Of a DNA stretch of 64,000 nt, positions 42,601 to 50,823 are shown piece after piece. Made by a program: the position numbers and the translations under genes. Numbering within the stretch: the first letter of the stretch is position 1; every line of letters begins with the position of its first letter. A model generated the notes under the pieces. That model worked only from the letters and a program-made list of their open reading frames with translations. It made no database searches and was not told where the DNA came from. The stretch is taken from positions 90,139 to 154,138 of the forward strand of contig JAHDWB010000006.1 in assembly GCA_023382595.1 (NCBI GenBank), written 5' to 3'. Origin of the DNA: Anaerolineales bacterium (lineage in GTDB: Bacteria > Chloroflexota > Anaerolineae > Anaerolineales > Villigracilaceae).

Positions 42601-42895
42601 GTTGGTGTTACGACTGCTTATTTTGTTGGCAACCACTACGAAGTTAACGGCATTGTGACAAAATATTACTCCGCAGAGACCTAGCGTATCACGATCCCGA
42701 AGGACATCGGGACGATGTGAGAAAGGCTGGGGAGTTGTTCTACATCCTTGGCGACCACTTGGGTCCGACCAGCATCGTCACCGATGGCAATGGGACCGTG
42801 GTCTCCGAGATGCGCTATCGCGCAGCATCCCTGTGGGACAAAGCCAGCCCCACAGGGGTGCTGCGTCTACGCCTATTGTTTCAACACCTAGTCTA
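42601..42895 (+). pseudogene. Rhs core fragment B, interrupted by palindromes
   Basis: VGVTTAYFVGNHYEVNGIVTKYY (parts) is core and hits a stop; a small palindrome TCCCGA-aggaca-TCGGGA at 42695-42712 interrupts it. From 42717 the core resumes: MRKAGELFYILGDHLGPTSIVTDGNGTVVSEMRYRA, then palindrome B (42821-42865), after which the sequence leaves the core (CTACGCCTATTGTTTCAACAC). Confidence 0.75.
42821..42865. repeat. Palindromic insertion in Rhs core, copy B
   Basis: Left arm identical to copy A (42821-42837); right arm 42849-42865 has one change (GGGGTG for GGGATG). Here the core does not resume after the palindrome. Confidence 0.8.
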
Positions 42896-43035
42896 TATAC
42901 ACCTATGCCTATTCCTCCACCAACACCATAGACAGCAACTCCATTTCAGCAATGACGCATACTGAATTTCTGAACAAATTAGGATTAGTTAATGTTTGAT
43001 GAGATTTTTGGTATCATCTTGCTTCGGAGTAGTTT

Positions 43036-43800
43036 ATGCGCGTAAAAATCGGACTAGTTTTAACTTTAATGATTTGCGCACAGATATTATTTGTGTCGAT
43101 AATGTCACTATTTATCGACTTAAGTTGGAATATTGCTTACCTATTAATTGCGCCAATATACGTAGTAATAGCTTTATTGATATTTTTTGAGAGAAAAAAT
43201 CTCCGCGAGTTTAATTTAGATCGATTTTCATTGCTTCTCTTGGTTTTCAGTTCTGTTTTTAGAAGGCGACTTGGAGTCGAGAACGAGTTTATTTTTCTGC
43301 TTATCATTGGAATAGCAGGATTGGTTGTGCTCGTTAGCGCAGTTCTGAATTGGGCCCAAGTACCCAAAACTAATTTCCGGTGGTTAGTTATTGGTTTATT
43401 TATTGGTTGTGTGACGCTTGTTCCAATTGCCTTTATTGAATCTTTTCAGCCGTCAAGAGTACTGTATGATGCGCCGGTATCATATGGTTTTTTTTGGGAT
43501 GCAATGCGAAGGGTAATATATAACATCTCGTTTAACGCTCCAATAGAAGAAATACTATTCCGTGGGTTCCTGTGGGGATATTTAAAAAATTTAAATTGGA
43601 ATGATAATGCTATTTTCTGGACCCAAGGTGCCTTGTTTTGGTTTTCGCATTTAGGTGCTATCGGATCGCCTCTTACTTTCTTTCTGACGATTCCGATAGG
43701 AACGTATATTCTGAGCGAACTTACAAAAAGATCTGGTCGTGTGTCTCCGTCGATTCTGTTTCATCTCATTATTAATTCAATGATTTCAGTATTTATTTGA
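43036..43800 (+). CDS. CPBP-family (CAAX/Abi) intramembrane metalloprotease
   Basis: 254 residues, about eight helices. Active-site motifs: NAPIEEILFRGFLWGYL (Glu-Glu...Arg), FWFSHLGAIGS (His) and SPSILFHLIINSMISVF (His/Asn). Family members act in prenyl-protein processing, bacteriocin self-immunity and abortive infection. Here it lies between two Rhs-core fragments carrying the same palindrome, so a self-protection role is plausible. No clear ribosome site before the ATG. Confidence 0.87.
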   Translation: MRVKIGLVLTLMICAQILFVSIMSLFIDLSWNIAYLLIAPIYVVIALLIFFERKNLREFNLDRFSLLLLVFSSVFRRRLGVENEFIFLLIIGIAGLVVLVSAVLNWAQVPKTNFRWLVIGLFIGCVTLVPIAFIESFQPSRVLYDAPVSYGFFWDAMRRVIYNISFNAPIEEILFRGFLWGYLKNLNWNDNAIFWTQGALFWFSHLGAIGSPLTFFLTIPIGTYILSELTKRSGRVSPSILFHLIINSMISVFI

Positions 43801-43879
43801 ATTAATGCGTAGATAGAGCACTTCATAGGGTAGACAGGTTCAATGGTTGCCAATTATTCCTGTTCAGGAGCACTGCGCA

Positions 43880-44085
43880 CTGCAATCCCGAGGGACATCG
43901 GGACGATGTGAGAAAGGCTGGAGAGTTGTTCTACATCTTTGGCGACCACTTGGGTTCTACCAGCATCGTCACCGATGCAAATGGGACCAAAGTCTCTGAG
44001 ATGCGCTATCGCGTAGCATCCCTGTGGGATAAGGCGTGCCCCACAGGGGTGCTGCCCCTACGCCTATTATTTCAACACCTAGTTA
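43880..44085 (+). pseudogene. Rhs core fragment C, interrupted by palindromes
   Basis: Nearly the same as fragment B from the TCCCGA...TCGGGA palindrome (43886-43903) through MRKAGELFYIFGDHLGSTSIVTDANGTKVSEMRYR and palindrome C to CTACGCCTATTATTTCAACACCTAG. Shared junction sequence with B means one arose from the other, or both from one source. Confidence 0.75.
44012..44055. repeat. Palindromic insertion in Rhs core, copy C
   Basis: CGTAGCATCCCTGTGGG (44012-44028) pairs with the arm at 44040-44055 with few mismatches. Same insertion point in the core as copies A and B. Confidence 0.75.
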
Positions 44086-44305
44086 TATGGGATTGCAAAA
44101 CAAAGACAAACAGGACCAACTTTACATCGTCACCCTTCCAAGTGAATAAGATGATAATAGGTTGGTCTTCAGTTATCCTTTTAGTAACAACAAAAACCGG
44201 CAGATTGAAGTATTTCTTGTGCTGAATATGCTGATTGATTGGGGAGTTCAGGGGATAAAGTACACTGGAATGCCTTTTATGCATACCATACCAAGAAGGT
44301 GAAGA

Positions 44306-44806
44306 ATGACGATAAAATTCATTATGCGCGTAATATTACTTGTTACATTGGTTTTGGCGGGATGCTCGAATCTGGTTTCGTCACAAGAAGCTGAAATACT
44401 TTTTGGTGAACTGTATGAAAATTGTTCAATGAATGATCATTTGTTGCTTAGGTTTGTGGGTCCGCTATACGAAGGGGATAGATATACTCATGTTTCTCTA
44501 GAAAGTGTTTCCGGTAAGTCTGTTATATTTCCATCAGGTTACAATCTTCAGTTGCTGTCTTTTGATGGTAATCAGAATAAGTGGATTGAGGTGAAGAATG
44601 GCGTTTTGTATTTGCCTTTTGATATAAACTATATTGTTGGAAAAAATGATCCGGGAAATGAACGTGAGGTATCACTTATTCCAATCAAACCAAATATGGG
44701 AAGGGAAATTGTTATACGCGTCGTGGTTTACGGTCACATTTACGAAAATGGAATTGAAACAGATGAATGCACTGGGGCTTTTGTAGATTTTGAATTCACT
44801 CCGTAA
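44306..44806 (+). CDS. Lipoprotein, unknown; putative immunity
   Basis: 166 residues. Lipobox VLAGC after FIMRVILLVTL. Beta-rich body with FVGPLYEGDRYTHVSLESVSGK and YLPFDINYIVG; no known domain. AAGGTGAAG precedes the ATG. Last plus-strand gene of the Rhs island, about 220 bases after core fragment C. Confidence 0.65.
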   Translation: MTIKFIMRVILLVTLVLAGCSNLVSSQEAEILFGELYENCSMNDHLLLRFVGPLYEGDRYTHVSLESVSGKSVIFPSGYNLQLLSFDGNQNKWIEVKNGVLYLPFDINYIVGKNDPGNEREVSLIPIKPNMGREIVIRVVVYGHIYENGIETDECTGAFVDFEFTP

Positions 44807-45020
44807 GCATTTGTGGGTCAGCATTTTGCACAATAGCGATACTGCTTTGTGCCTATTCCGGGCATAATGGCACGAGCCCGCCTCTGGCGGTTCCGTTCAG
44901 CCAGAAAAAAGGACTTGCCTGCGCTTTGCTGCCTTCTCTTTTTAACACTCAACCGCGGAACACCCCTTTGGGGTTGACACTGCTGTTAATCGGTGGGCGG
45001 CGTGATATTTGGATGCTAAC

Positions 45021-45776
45021 CTATTGGATATCAGATCGCACAGCAAACCGGCTTGTGATGGGGTTGACTGGGACACGTTCGTCGCGCAAAAGATTGTTCA
45101 GATTGGGAGCATCGTTTGTTGCCACGGTCCAGGGATTCCCAAAAAGACGATTGAGACCCAGGACGATTTCATAAAAGTTGAGCCCGGGATTTCCATCAAG
45201 ATGATAGATGCCAGCCGGATGGCGATCCATGATATGTCTGAGACTATTAGCCGTGTCGGCGAGAAACGAACAGGCTTGATACCAGTTGACGCTGGCAGTG
45301 ATGCGCCCATCGCTCCGGAAGGTGCGATCTAGAAAATCCACCATATGGTTCGCACCAGGCGCTTCCCCGATCTGCCAACCCAAACGTACCACCAGCGCAT
45401 CAGGATTGGAGCCAATTACTCGTTGTTCACATTCGAGTTTGTAATTTCCATAACTGTCATCAGGCTGTGGAAGGCTGTTTACTGTAAACGGACCGCGCTG
45501 CGCTGAAGAAAATACAGAAACGGAACTTGTGAACAGGAACTTGATCCTGTTTTGGGCGCAGACTTGCGCTGCTGATTCTGCCCAATCAGGACTTCCATTT
45601 GCCAAATGAAAGAACCAGTCAGGATGTTCATTGACAATGAACTCGTTGATCGCCTTCTGATTATCCGTTGGCACTTGCGCACGGTTCCAAGACACGACCC
45701 TGTGACCAGCCGCCATCAAGGATTTCGCTAAGACGGGTGCAACTGTGCCATTAACTCCGGTTACGATGGCTTTCAT
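45021..45776 (-). CDS. NAD(P)-dependent sugar epimerase/reductase-like (extended SDR, RmlD-like)
   Basis: 251 residues. Rossmann start VTGVNGTVAPVLAKSLMAAGHRV (glycine motif GxxGxxA modified), FLFTSSVSVFSS, active-site YGNYKLECE (Tyr-Lys pair YxxxK) and VVRLGWQIGE. Similar in layout to dTDP-4-dehydrorhamnose reductases. Stands alone with no sugar-nucleotide operon around it. Confidence 0.82.
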   Translation of the reverse strand: MKAIVTGVNGTVAPVLAKSLMAAGHRVVSWNRAQVPTDNQKAINEFIVNEHPDWFFHLANGSPDWAESAAQVCAQNRIKFLFTSSVSVFSSAQRGPFTVNSLPQPDDSYGNYKLECEQRVIGSNPDALVVRLGWQIGEAPGANHMVDFLDRTFRSDGRITASVNWYQACSFLADTANSLRHIMDRHPAGIYHLDGNPGLNFYEIVLGLNRLFGNPWTVATNDAPNLNNLLRDERVPVNPITSRFAVRSDIQ

Positions 45777-45844
45777 CTTCTACTTTCCGATTCTCGAATA
45801 GAACTGCCCAACAGGCTCGTGCCCCGAAGGAGTATTGCGGCTCG

Positions 45845-45865
45845 TCCCGTGTGATCTTCACGGGA
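45845..45865. repeat. REP-like palindrome, copy 1
   Basis: TCCCGTG and CACGGGA around a seven-base loop. Differs from the copy at 46780-46800 in one loop base. Followed by CGGCGAAGCCGTCCAACCA, which recurs at 63833-63850. Confidence 0.7.
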
Positions 45866-45979
45866 TTGCCTCGGCGAAGCCGTCCAACCAAAAGGGCCAG
45901 GCGTAGAAAAAAGCTTAGGATGTGCGCACGCCGCGAAGCGAAGCGGAGACGGGGTGCACGCTGTGTTGGCTGGTGATGG

Positions 45980-46723
45980 TTAAGACGAGTTACCATCTTT
46001 TAACCGAGTTGGTAAGTGATTGTATCTCAACTCTAAGAATAGTTTTTCTTCAAATTGTTCTTTGTACCAACGTTTTGTAAGAATTAAGTCTTGCTCAAAT
46101 TCGTAGCGATTAAAATAAAACTCTATCGCCCAATTTACCTCATCCAAATCAATCCCTAAATTACTAAAATCGCTTGTAAAAGCATAACCTTTGTCGTGAA
46201 GTTGGCTTTTTACTCTTTTTATCCAACGTTTATTAAATTCATCATCTATTTGCCAAACAACTTTCTTGATGTCAGCGGGTGAATCTTCGTCGAACATGGC
46301 ATAAGCAATAATGCCACATGTCAATAAAGATATAGCCAAAAATATCGATGTAGTAGTAGGTTCTACTTGATATAGTTGAATAAAAATTACTGCAAAGCCA
46401 ATTATTACAAAAGGTCTCTTAAGTTTGAAAATGCTTCCGTAAAGATATGAACTAAAATTATTTTCGCTATCGGCTTTTGTCATTTTAGAATTACGCCAGA
46501 AACGACGGAGTAATTGCAAGTACCCGAACAAAATACTTATCAAGAATATTAATTTATAAGGCTTTCCAAGTTCAAAAAATCCTGGGAGTGATATAGGAGT
46601 TGGTTGAACCATTAACGCGAAGGCTGTAATAAAAGTAATAACCCACGAAATTATCGTCCCTAAATTCACAATAATCGTGGTTATAGTTTCAAATTTACCT
46701 AAAGTTTCATCTTTGCTTTTCAT
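45980..46723 (-). CDS. Membrane protein with soluble C-terminal domain, unknown
   Basis: 247 residues from the ATG at 46723; a TTG at 46738 would add five. Four helices in the first 150 residues (IIVNLGTIISWVITFITAFALMV, LIFLISILFGYLQLL, PFVIIGFAVIFIQLYQV, SIFLAISLLTCGIIAYAMF), then a charged domain with WQIDDEFNKRWIKRVKSQL and ELRYNHLPTRL. Very A+T-rich and flanked by two copies of the same palindrome, so probably acquired. Unrecognised. Confidence 0.65.
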   Translation of the reverse strand: MKSKDETLGKFETITTIIVNLGTIISWVITFITAFALMVQPTPISLPGFFELGKPYKLIFLISILFGYLQLLRRFWRNSKMTKADSENNFSSYLYGSIFKLKRPFVIIGFAVIFIQLYQVEPTTTSIFLAISLLTCGIIAYAMFDEDSPADIKKVVWQIDDEFNKRWIKRVKSQLHDKGYAFTSDFSNLGIDLDEVNWAIEFYFNRYEFEQDLILTKRWYKEQFEEKLFLELRYNHLPTRLKDGNSS

Positions 46724-46779
46724 CAAAAATAAATCCAACCTTATTCAATTATCAGCCAGCTAACGCCTTGCGGACATCA

Positions 46780-46800
46780 TCCCGTGTGATCTCCACGGGA
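46780..46800. repeat. REP-like palindrome, copy 2
   Basis: TCCCGTG and CACGGGA around TGATCTC. Together with copy 1 it brackets the A+T-rich membrane-protein gene. Confidence 0.7.
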
Positions 46801-46882
46801 TATCTGCACTGCCGTAAAAATATCTGTCTTGACCAGATTTTACCAGCCCAACGGCTTGCGAATATATTCCGGTGCGGTCAGC

Positions 46883-49800
46883 CTACGGCTTCCAATCGCT
46901 CATGCGTTCGCCGAGTTTTGCGAGCCGTTCGCGCATCAGCACTGCAAGGATGCCGAGACCGAGCAGCAGGATGCCCGTACAACCGACGATGAAGACCGTG
47001 CCAAGTCCGCCGGTGGCAAGGAACGAGAGCGTGATGACGCCCAGCACCACAAACCCGATCGGGAACAGCGTCAGGCTGCGCGAGCGGATGACGATCCCAT
47101 ACGCCAGCACCGCCAGCGACTGGAAGAACAACAGCACAAAATAGCGGAACATCTCCGGCACGGGGATGACCACGAGCATCTGGATATACGTCGTTCCCAA
47201 CAGCACGAACTGTGACAACGTGCCCATGATGAACGCACCCGGGCGGCTGCCAGCCCGCGTAAGCAGGTAATGCTGGACCAGTCCCAGCAGCGCCGTGCCG
47301 ATCGAATAGAACTGCGGCTCGTCCACATTCAACTCGCCGAGGAGGATGAAATACGCAAGCAGGTACAAGCCGTTGGCGGGGAACGCCAGCCAGGCATTTC
47401 GTTTTGCGAACGCTTCGACCGCCCATAGCGTGGCGGCAATTGCGACGGGGATTGCCGCGTCCAACCCGCCGAGAGCGGGTGAGGCGATCGAGACGAATGT
47501 CCCTACGCCGAGTCCGCTGTACAGCAACACCTTGTCCCAGCCTTCGGCGCGGTTTCTTGCCCGCAGGAGGAATCCCGCCGCGTAGTACAGCACCGCAAGC
47601 ACGATGACCGGGTGGATCCATTTCGTCACATCGAAGATGCGAAACAGGAAGGTGACGAAGAGTGGCAGGGTCAGGGTGAAGGCGTAGAACAAATTCGGGC
47701 GGCGGTAGACTAGGCTTACGGTCAACGCGAGAAGCGTGTAGATCGCGAATCCGAACGCGGCAACCGACGCGCTCTCGTCGGCGAACAGAAATCCATAATT
47801 GACCAGTGTCAGGAAACCGCCGATGGCGCGCGTAGCGATGCTCAACGAATGCCGCTGGGGGAAGGTCAGATGCGCCAGTAGATCCGTCAGGATCCAGACG
47901 AGGCTGTACGCGAGCATGTGATGGGTGATGCGCTGCACGTCGAGATCGCGCAGGATCAGGAATGCGCCGATGGTGAAGAAAATGGGCGCGCCAGGTTCGA
48001 ACAGACCATTCTTGCGCAGGTACATCTCGGCAAGGAAGAGTAGACCGACCACCAGCGCGTACCATCCGCTTGTTTCCTTCATTTGCAGGAGCGCGGCGAA
48101 TGAAACCACTGCGCCGAGGATCAACGCGCTGTTGCGGAGCGTGAACGACCAGCCTTCCTTCGCGCGGATGGCGATCCCAAAGGCGAAATACAGAACCGCG
48201 AGAACGGTCAACGCGGGCAGCCAGGCGTCGAGGTCAAACGCATCGAGCGCGAAGAGAACGGCAAGCGGCAAATAGGCGGCAGGGAGATAGCCCAGCAAAG
48301 GCTTGCGATATAACAAAGCATAAATCGCGAAGAAGACCGTCATCACTGCATAGACGACAGCGACATGACCTGTTTTATCCTGGATCAGAAGGATGAGCGA
48401 TGTGTACGCTGTGAACAACGCGCCGTAGATGCGCGGAGGCAGCCGCCACACGGGAACATCCTGCCAGTCCTTTTTCAGGAACAGGTCGGGCAGCAGGAAC
48501 AGGATGGTAATGCCAAGCAAGGGATAGCCGATGAAAATATCCAGCCGCTGGATGATCTCAAGGTTGAAGAATGCGAAATAGGCGAAGACAAAATTGAGCA
48601 GGGCAATCGTCCACAACCACCAGCGGTTGCGTAACAGGTGCAGGGCGGCGTAGATGAGCGCGATGCCGAGCGCGGCGACCATGCCCAGCCATGCGTCATG
48701 GGCGAAGCCTGTGATCAATCCCAACCCGAAGGCGGGAATGGATGCCAGCAGTACGGGCAGGCTGTATTTGCGCGCCGCTTCAAACTTGTGAAGTATCTCG
48801 CTTGCGATCGCCAGCACTGCGCCCCAGAGAATCAATACGATGGTCGAGCCGAGCGATTCCAAGTCGAATGCGGCGGCGATGAACCACGGCATCGGGATGA
48901 GCGCTCCCGCCGCCAGCCACGGAAAGGCAAAGAACGGATAAAGCGCGTTCGAGAGGATTAAGAACGCGCACGCCAATCCCCAGGTGGTGAACGCCGCCAA
49001 GTGCCAGAGCGCCGGGTTGGATGGGTCGACGATGTTGACGCCAAAGATCGAGATGGATGAGATCAGCGTGATGCCCTGCACCGCCTGTGCCGCGAAAAAG
49101 AGCGGCAGCGCGAATTTCTCATCCTTCCATTTTTTCACCAGCCACACGCCTCCCAGCCCCGCCAGCGCGGCAACCCCGACCATGCTGGTATAAAATTCGG
49201 GCTTGGCGTTGAAGAGGTCACCGATGCGGTACAGTGACAGCACGAGCGAGCCGAATGCCGTGATGCTGAACAGCCGCGACTGATACAGCCTTGTGCTCCC
49301 GCCCCACAGCCCCGCCATCAGCAGGAACACCACCACCCAATATCCCGCGCTGAACGTGCTCGAAAGGTTCATGGCGGTGCGCAGGGTATCTTCGATATTA
49401 TTTGCCGTGATGATCAGCAGGAAAGAGAAAACAATGAAAAGCGCAAAACTCGGCTGCGGCAATCTCTTTTTGATGGCAACCGACAGCATGCCGAACGCAA
49501 ACGTGCCGAAGAGCAAAATGGGCAGGCGGAACTCGGGGATCGCCCAGCCGACGAAGGTCGCGGCGGCGATGACGAAGAACGCGCCGAGATACAGGTAAAT
49601 GCGGATCGCTGCTTCGCTGGTGAGTGTCTGCAACAGGGATGGGCGCGGACCTTCGGGCTCGCGTCGTTCCAACGGGACGGCTGGCTGCGTTCCAGCGGGC
49701 TTTGCCTCGGCTTTGGCTTCCGCCGCTTGGACGGGAACAGGCGCAGGCGGAGTCTGAGCGGCAGTTGAAGGTTCGAAGTCGAAATCGTATCGGCGGCGGA

Positions 49801-50677
49801 TCAAGTCTGCGTTTTGGCTGTCCAGCAGGTTGGCTCTAACCCACTCGTTGATCTCCTGCAGAATTACATAGCGTGTACCGCGGTCAAGCCGGTTTGCGTT
49901 ACTGCGCTTTTGCACCATGCGGTTGGACGGCAGATTCAACGCCGCCAGCGCATTCGCGCGGTTGTATTTATTCTCGTCACTGCTTGCGATGATCTCCAGT
50001 TCGCGGCGGATGGCTTCGCTGCTGAAGTTCAGGTCGCTTAACCGCCGCATCGCTTCCGCACGGTCTTCCACTTTTGTGCTTTTTAATCCTGAAAGAACTT
50101 CGTTCAGGATTTCTTCCGGGTTTTGTTTGTTCGGATCGCTCATATCAGCCTCGATACTGACAACCTGATTGGATTGAAGCGGAGTTCCCTGTGCGGGTCG
50201 CGGAAGGATTTCATCGCGCGTGATCTTGCTGTCCACTGCGAGGTCCTTTTTGATCTGTGCCATCCCCATGTTTGGAAGAGCGAGCCATAAAATGACAAGC
50301 AAGCCAACGACAAGGCAGATTAGCATGATGCTTGCGCCTGCAAAATAACTCAGGATCACACCGCCCAGCGGAATTGCCGTGCGGATGCCCGCGTAGATCG
50401 CCGCCTGCTGTCCGTGTTTGCGGACGAACTCGCTGTCTTTGTTATTCGCATATTGGAGTAGGACCAGATGCCACAGCGCCGACCCGAGCACGCCAAAGGT
50501 GTAATTGATCGCGTCGCTGGTTTGGGAATTACACACATTGAGCCCGTACTCCAGGCAGAATGTGGAGGCGATGTTCATTCCGACAATGAATAATAGCGTG
50601 GGGATCGTGACGACCGGCGAGATTCTCAGCCAGTTGTAGGCGGCTTTTGCCAGCCGTTCCTCTGATGGTCTTTGCAA
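46883..50677 (-). CDS. 1264-residue multi-spanning membrane protein with DUF4870- and HEAT-like N-terminus
   Basis: The first 170 residues contain helices and the DUF4870-like run LWHLVLLQYANNKDSEFVRKHGQQA. Residues 190-290 are soluble with a HEAT-like unit (DRAEAMRRLSDLNFSSEAIRREL), followed by a Pro/Ala-rich linker (about 320-365). From residue 370 to the end there are more than 25 hydrophobic helices in two long blocks, with a DUF2157-like or SCO7613-like appearance. No catalytic motif is evident. The last residues MRERLAKLGERMSDWKP are basic. Function unknown; a large envelope scaffold or transport protein is possible. Confidence 0.82.
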   Translation of the reverse strand: MQRPSEERLAKAAYNWLRISPVVTIPTLLFIVGMNIASTFCLEYGLNVCNSQTSDAINYTFGVLGSALWHLVLLQYANNKDSEFVRKHGQQAAIYAGIRTAIPLGGVILSYFAGASIMLICLVVGLLVILWLALPNMGMAQIKKDLAVDSKITRDEILPRPAQGTPLQSNQVVSIEADMSDPNKQNPEEILNEVLSGLKSTKVEDRAEAMRRLSDLNFSSEAIRRELEIIASSDENKYNRANALAALNLPSNRMVQKRSNANRLDRGTRYVILQEINEWVRANLLDSQNADLIRRRYDFDFEPSTAAQTPPAPVPVQAAEAKAEAKPAGTQPAVPLERREPEGPRPSLLQTLTSEAAIRIYLYLGAFFVIAAATFVGWAIPEFRLPILLFGTFAFGMLSVAIKKRLPQPSFALFIVFSFLLIITANNIEDTLRTAMNLSSTFSAGYWVVVFLLMAGLWGGSTRLYQSRLFSITAFGSLVLSLYRIGDLFNAKPEFYTSMVGVAALAGLGGVWLVKKWKDEKFALPLFFAAQAVQGITLISSISIFGVNIVDPSNPALWHLAAFTTWGLACAFLILSNALYPFFAFPWLAAGALIPMPWFIAAAFDLESLGSTIVLILWGAVLAIASEILHKFEAARKYSLPVLLASIPAFGLGLITGFAHDAWLGMVAALGIALIYAALHLLRNRWWLWTIALLNFVFAYFAFFNLEIIQRLDIFIGYPLLGITILFLLPDLFLKKDWQDVPVWRLPPRIYGALFTAYTSLILLIQDKTGHVAVVYAVMTVFFAIYALLYRKPLLGYLPAAYLPLAVLFALDAFDLDAWLPALTVLAVLYFAFGIAIRAKEGWSFTLRNSALILGAVVSFAALLQMKETSGWYALVVGLLFLAEMYLRKNGLFEPGAPIFFTIGAFLILRDLDVQRITHHMLAYSLVWILTDLLAHLTFPQRHSLSIATRAIGGFLTLVNYGFLFADESASVAAFGFAIYTLLALTVSLVYRRPNLFYAFTLTLPLFVTFLFRIFDVTKWIHPVIVLAVLYYAAGFLLRARNRAEGWDKVLLYSGLGVGTFVSIASPALGGLDAAIPVAIAATLWAVEAFAKRNAWLAFPANGLYLLAYFILLGELNVDEPQFYSIGTALLGLVQHYLLTRAGSRPGAFIMGTLSQFVLLGTTYIQMLVVIPVPEMFRYFVLLFFQSLAVLAYGIVIRSRSLTLFPIGFVVLGVITLSFLATGGLGTVFIVGCTGILLLGLGILAVLMRERLAKLGERMSDWKP

Positions 50678-50763
50678 GGCTTCCTCCTCTGGTTTGGCTC
50701 GTTCCCCCTATTATCCCTTAAAAAATCGGATTTTTATAGCCAAAATTCGCTTTTTTTTGAATC

Positions 50764-50790
50764 AAAAAGACGGTGGGATTCCCACCGTCT
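50764..50790 (-). terminator. Terminator of the maltodextrin operon
   Basis: GACGGTGGG and CCCACCGTC flank three bases (50769-50789). On the minus strand the stem is followed by five Ts, 34 bases after the GH13 stop. Canonical. Confidence 0.88.
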
Positions 50791-50823
50791 TCGGTTTTCA
50801 ACTATGGAACTCTTGCAATTGGA

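Noticed and set aside
33600..46800. Prophage as an explanation for the A+T-rich island
   Set aside because: No integrase, capsid, portal, terminase or lysis genes; contents are Rhs tips, immunity-like genes and one IS.
46878..48065. 395-codon minus-strand frame
   Set aside because: Overlaps the 1264-residue membrane protein in another frame of the same strand; Arg-rich with no motifs.
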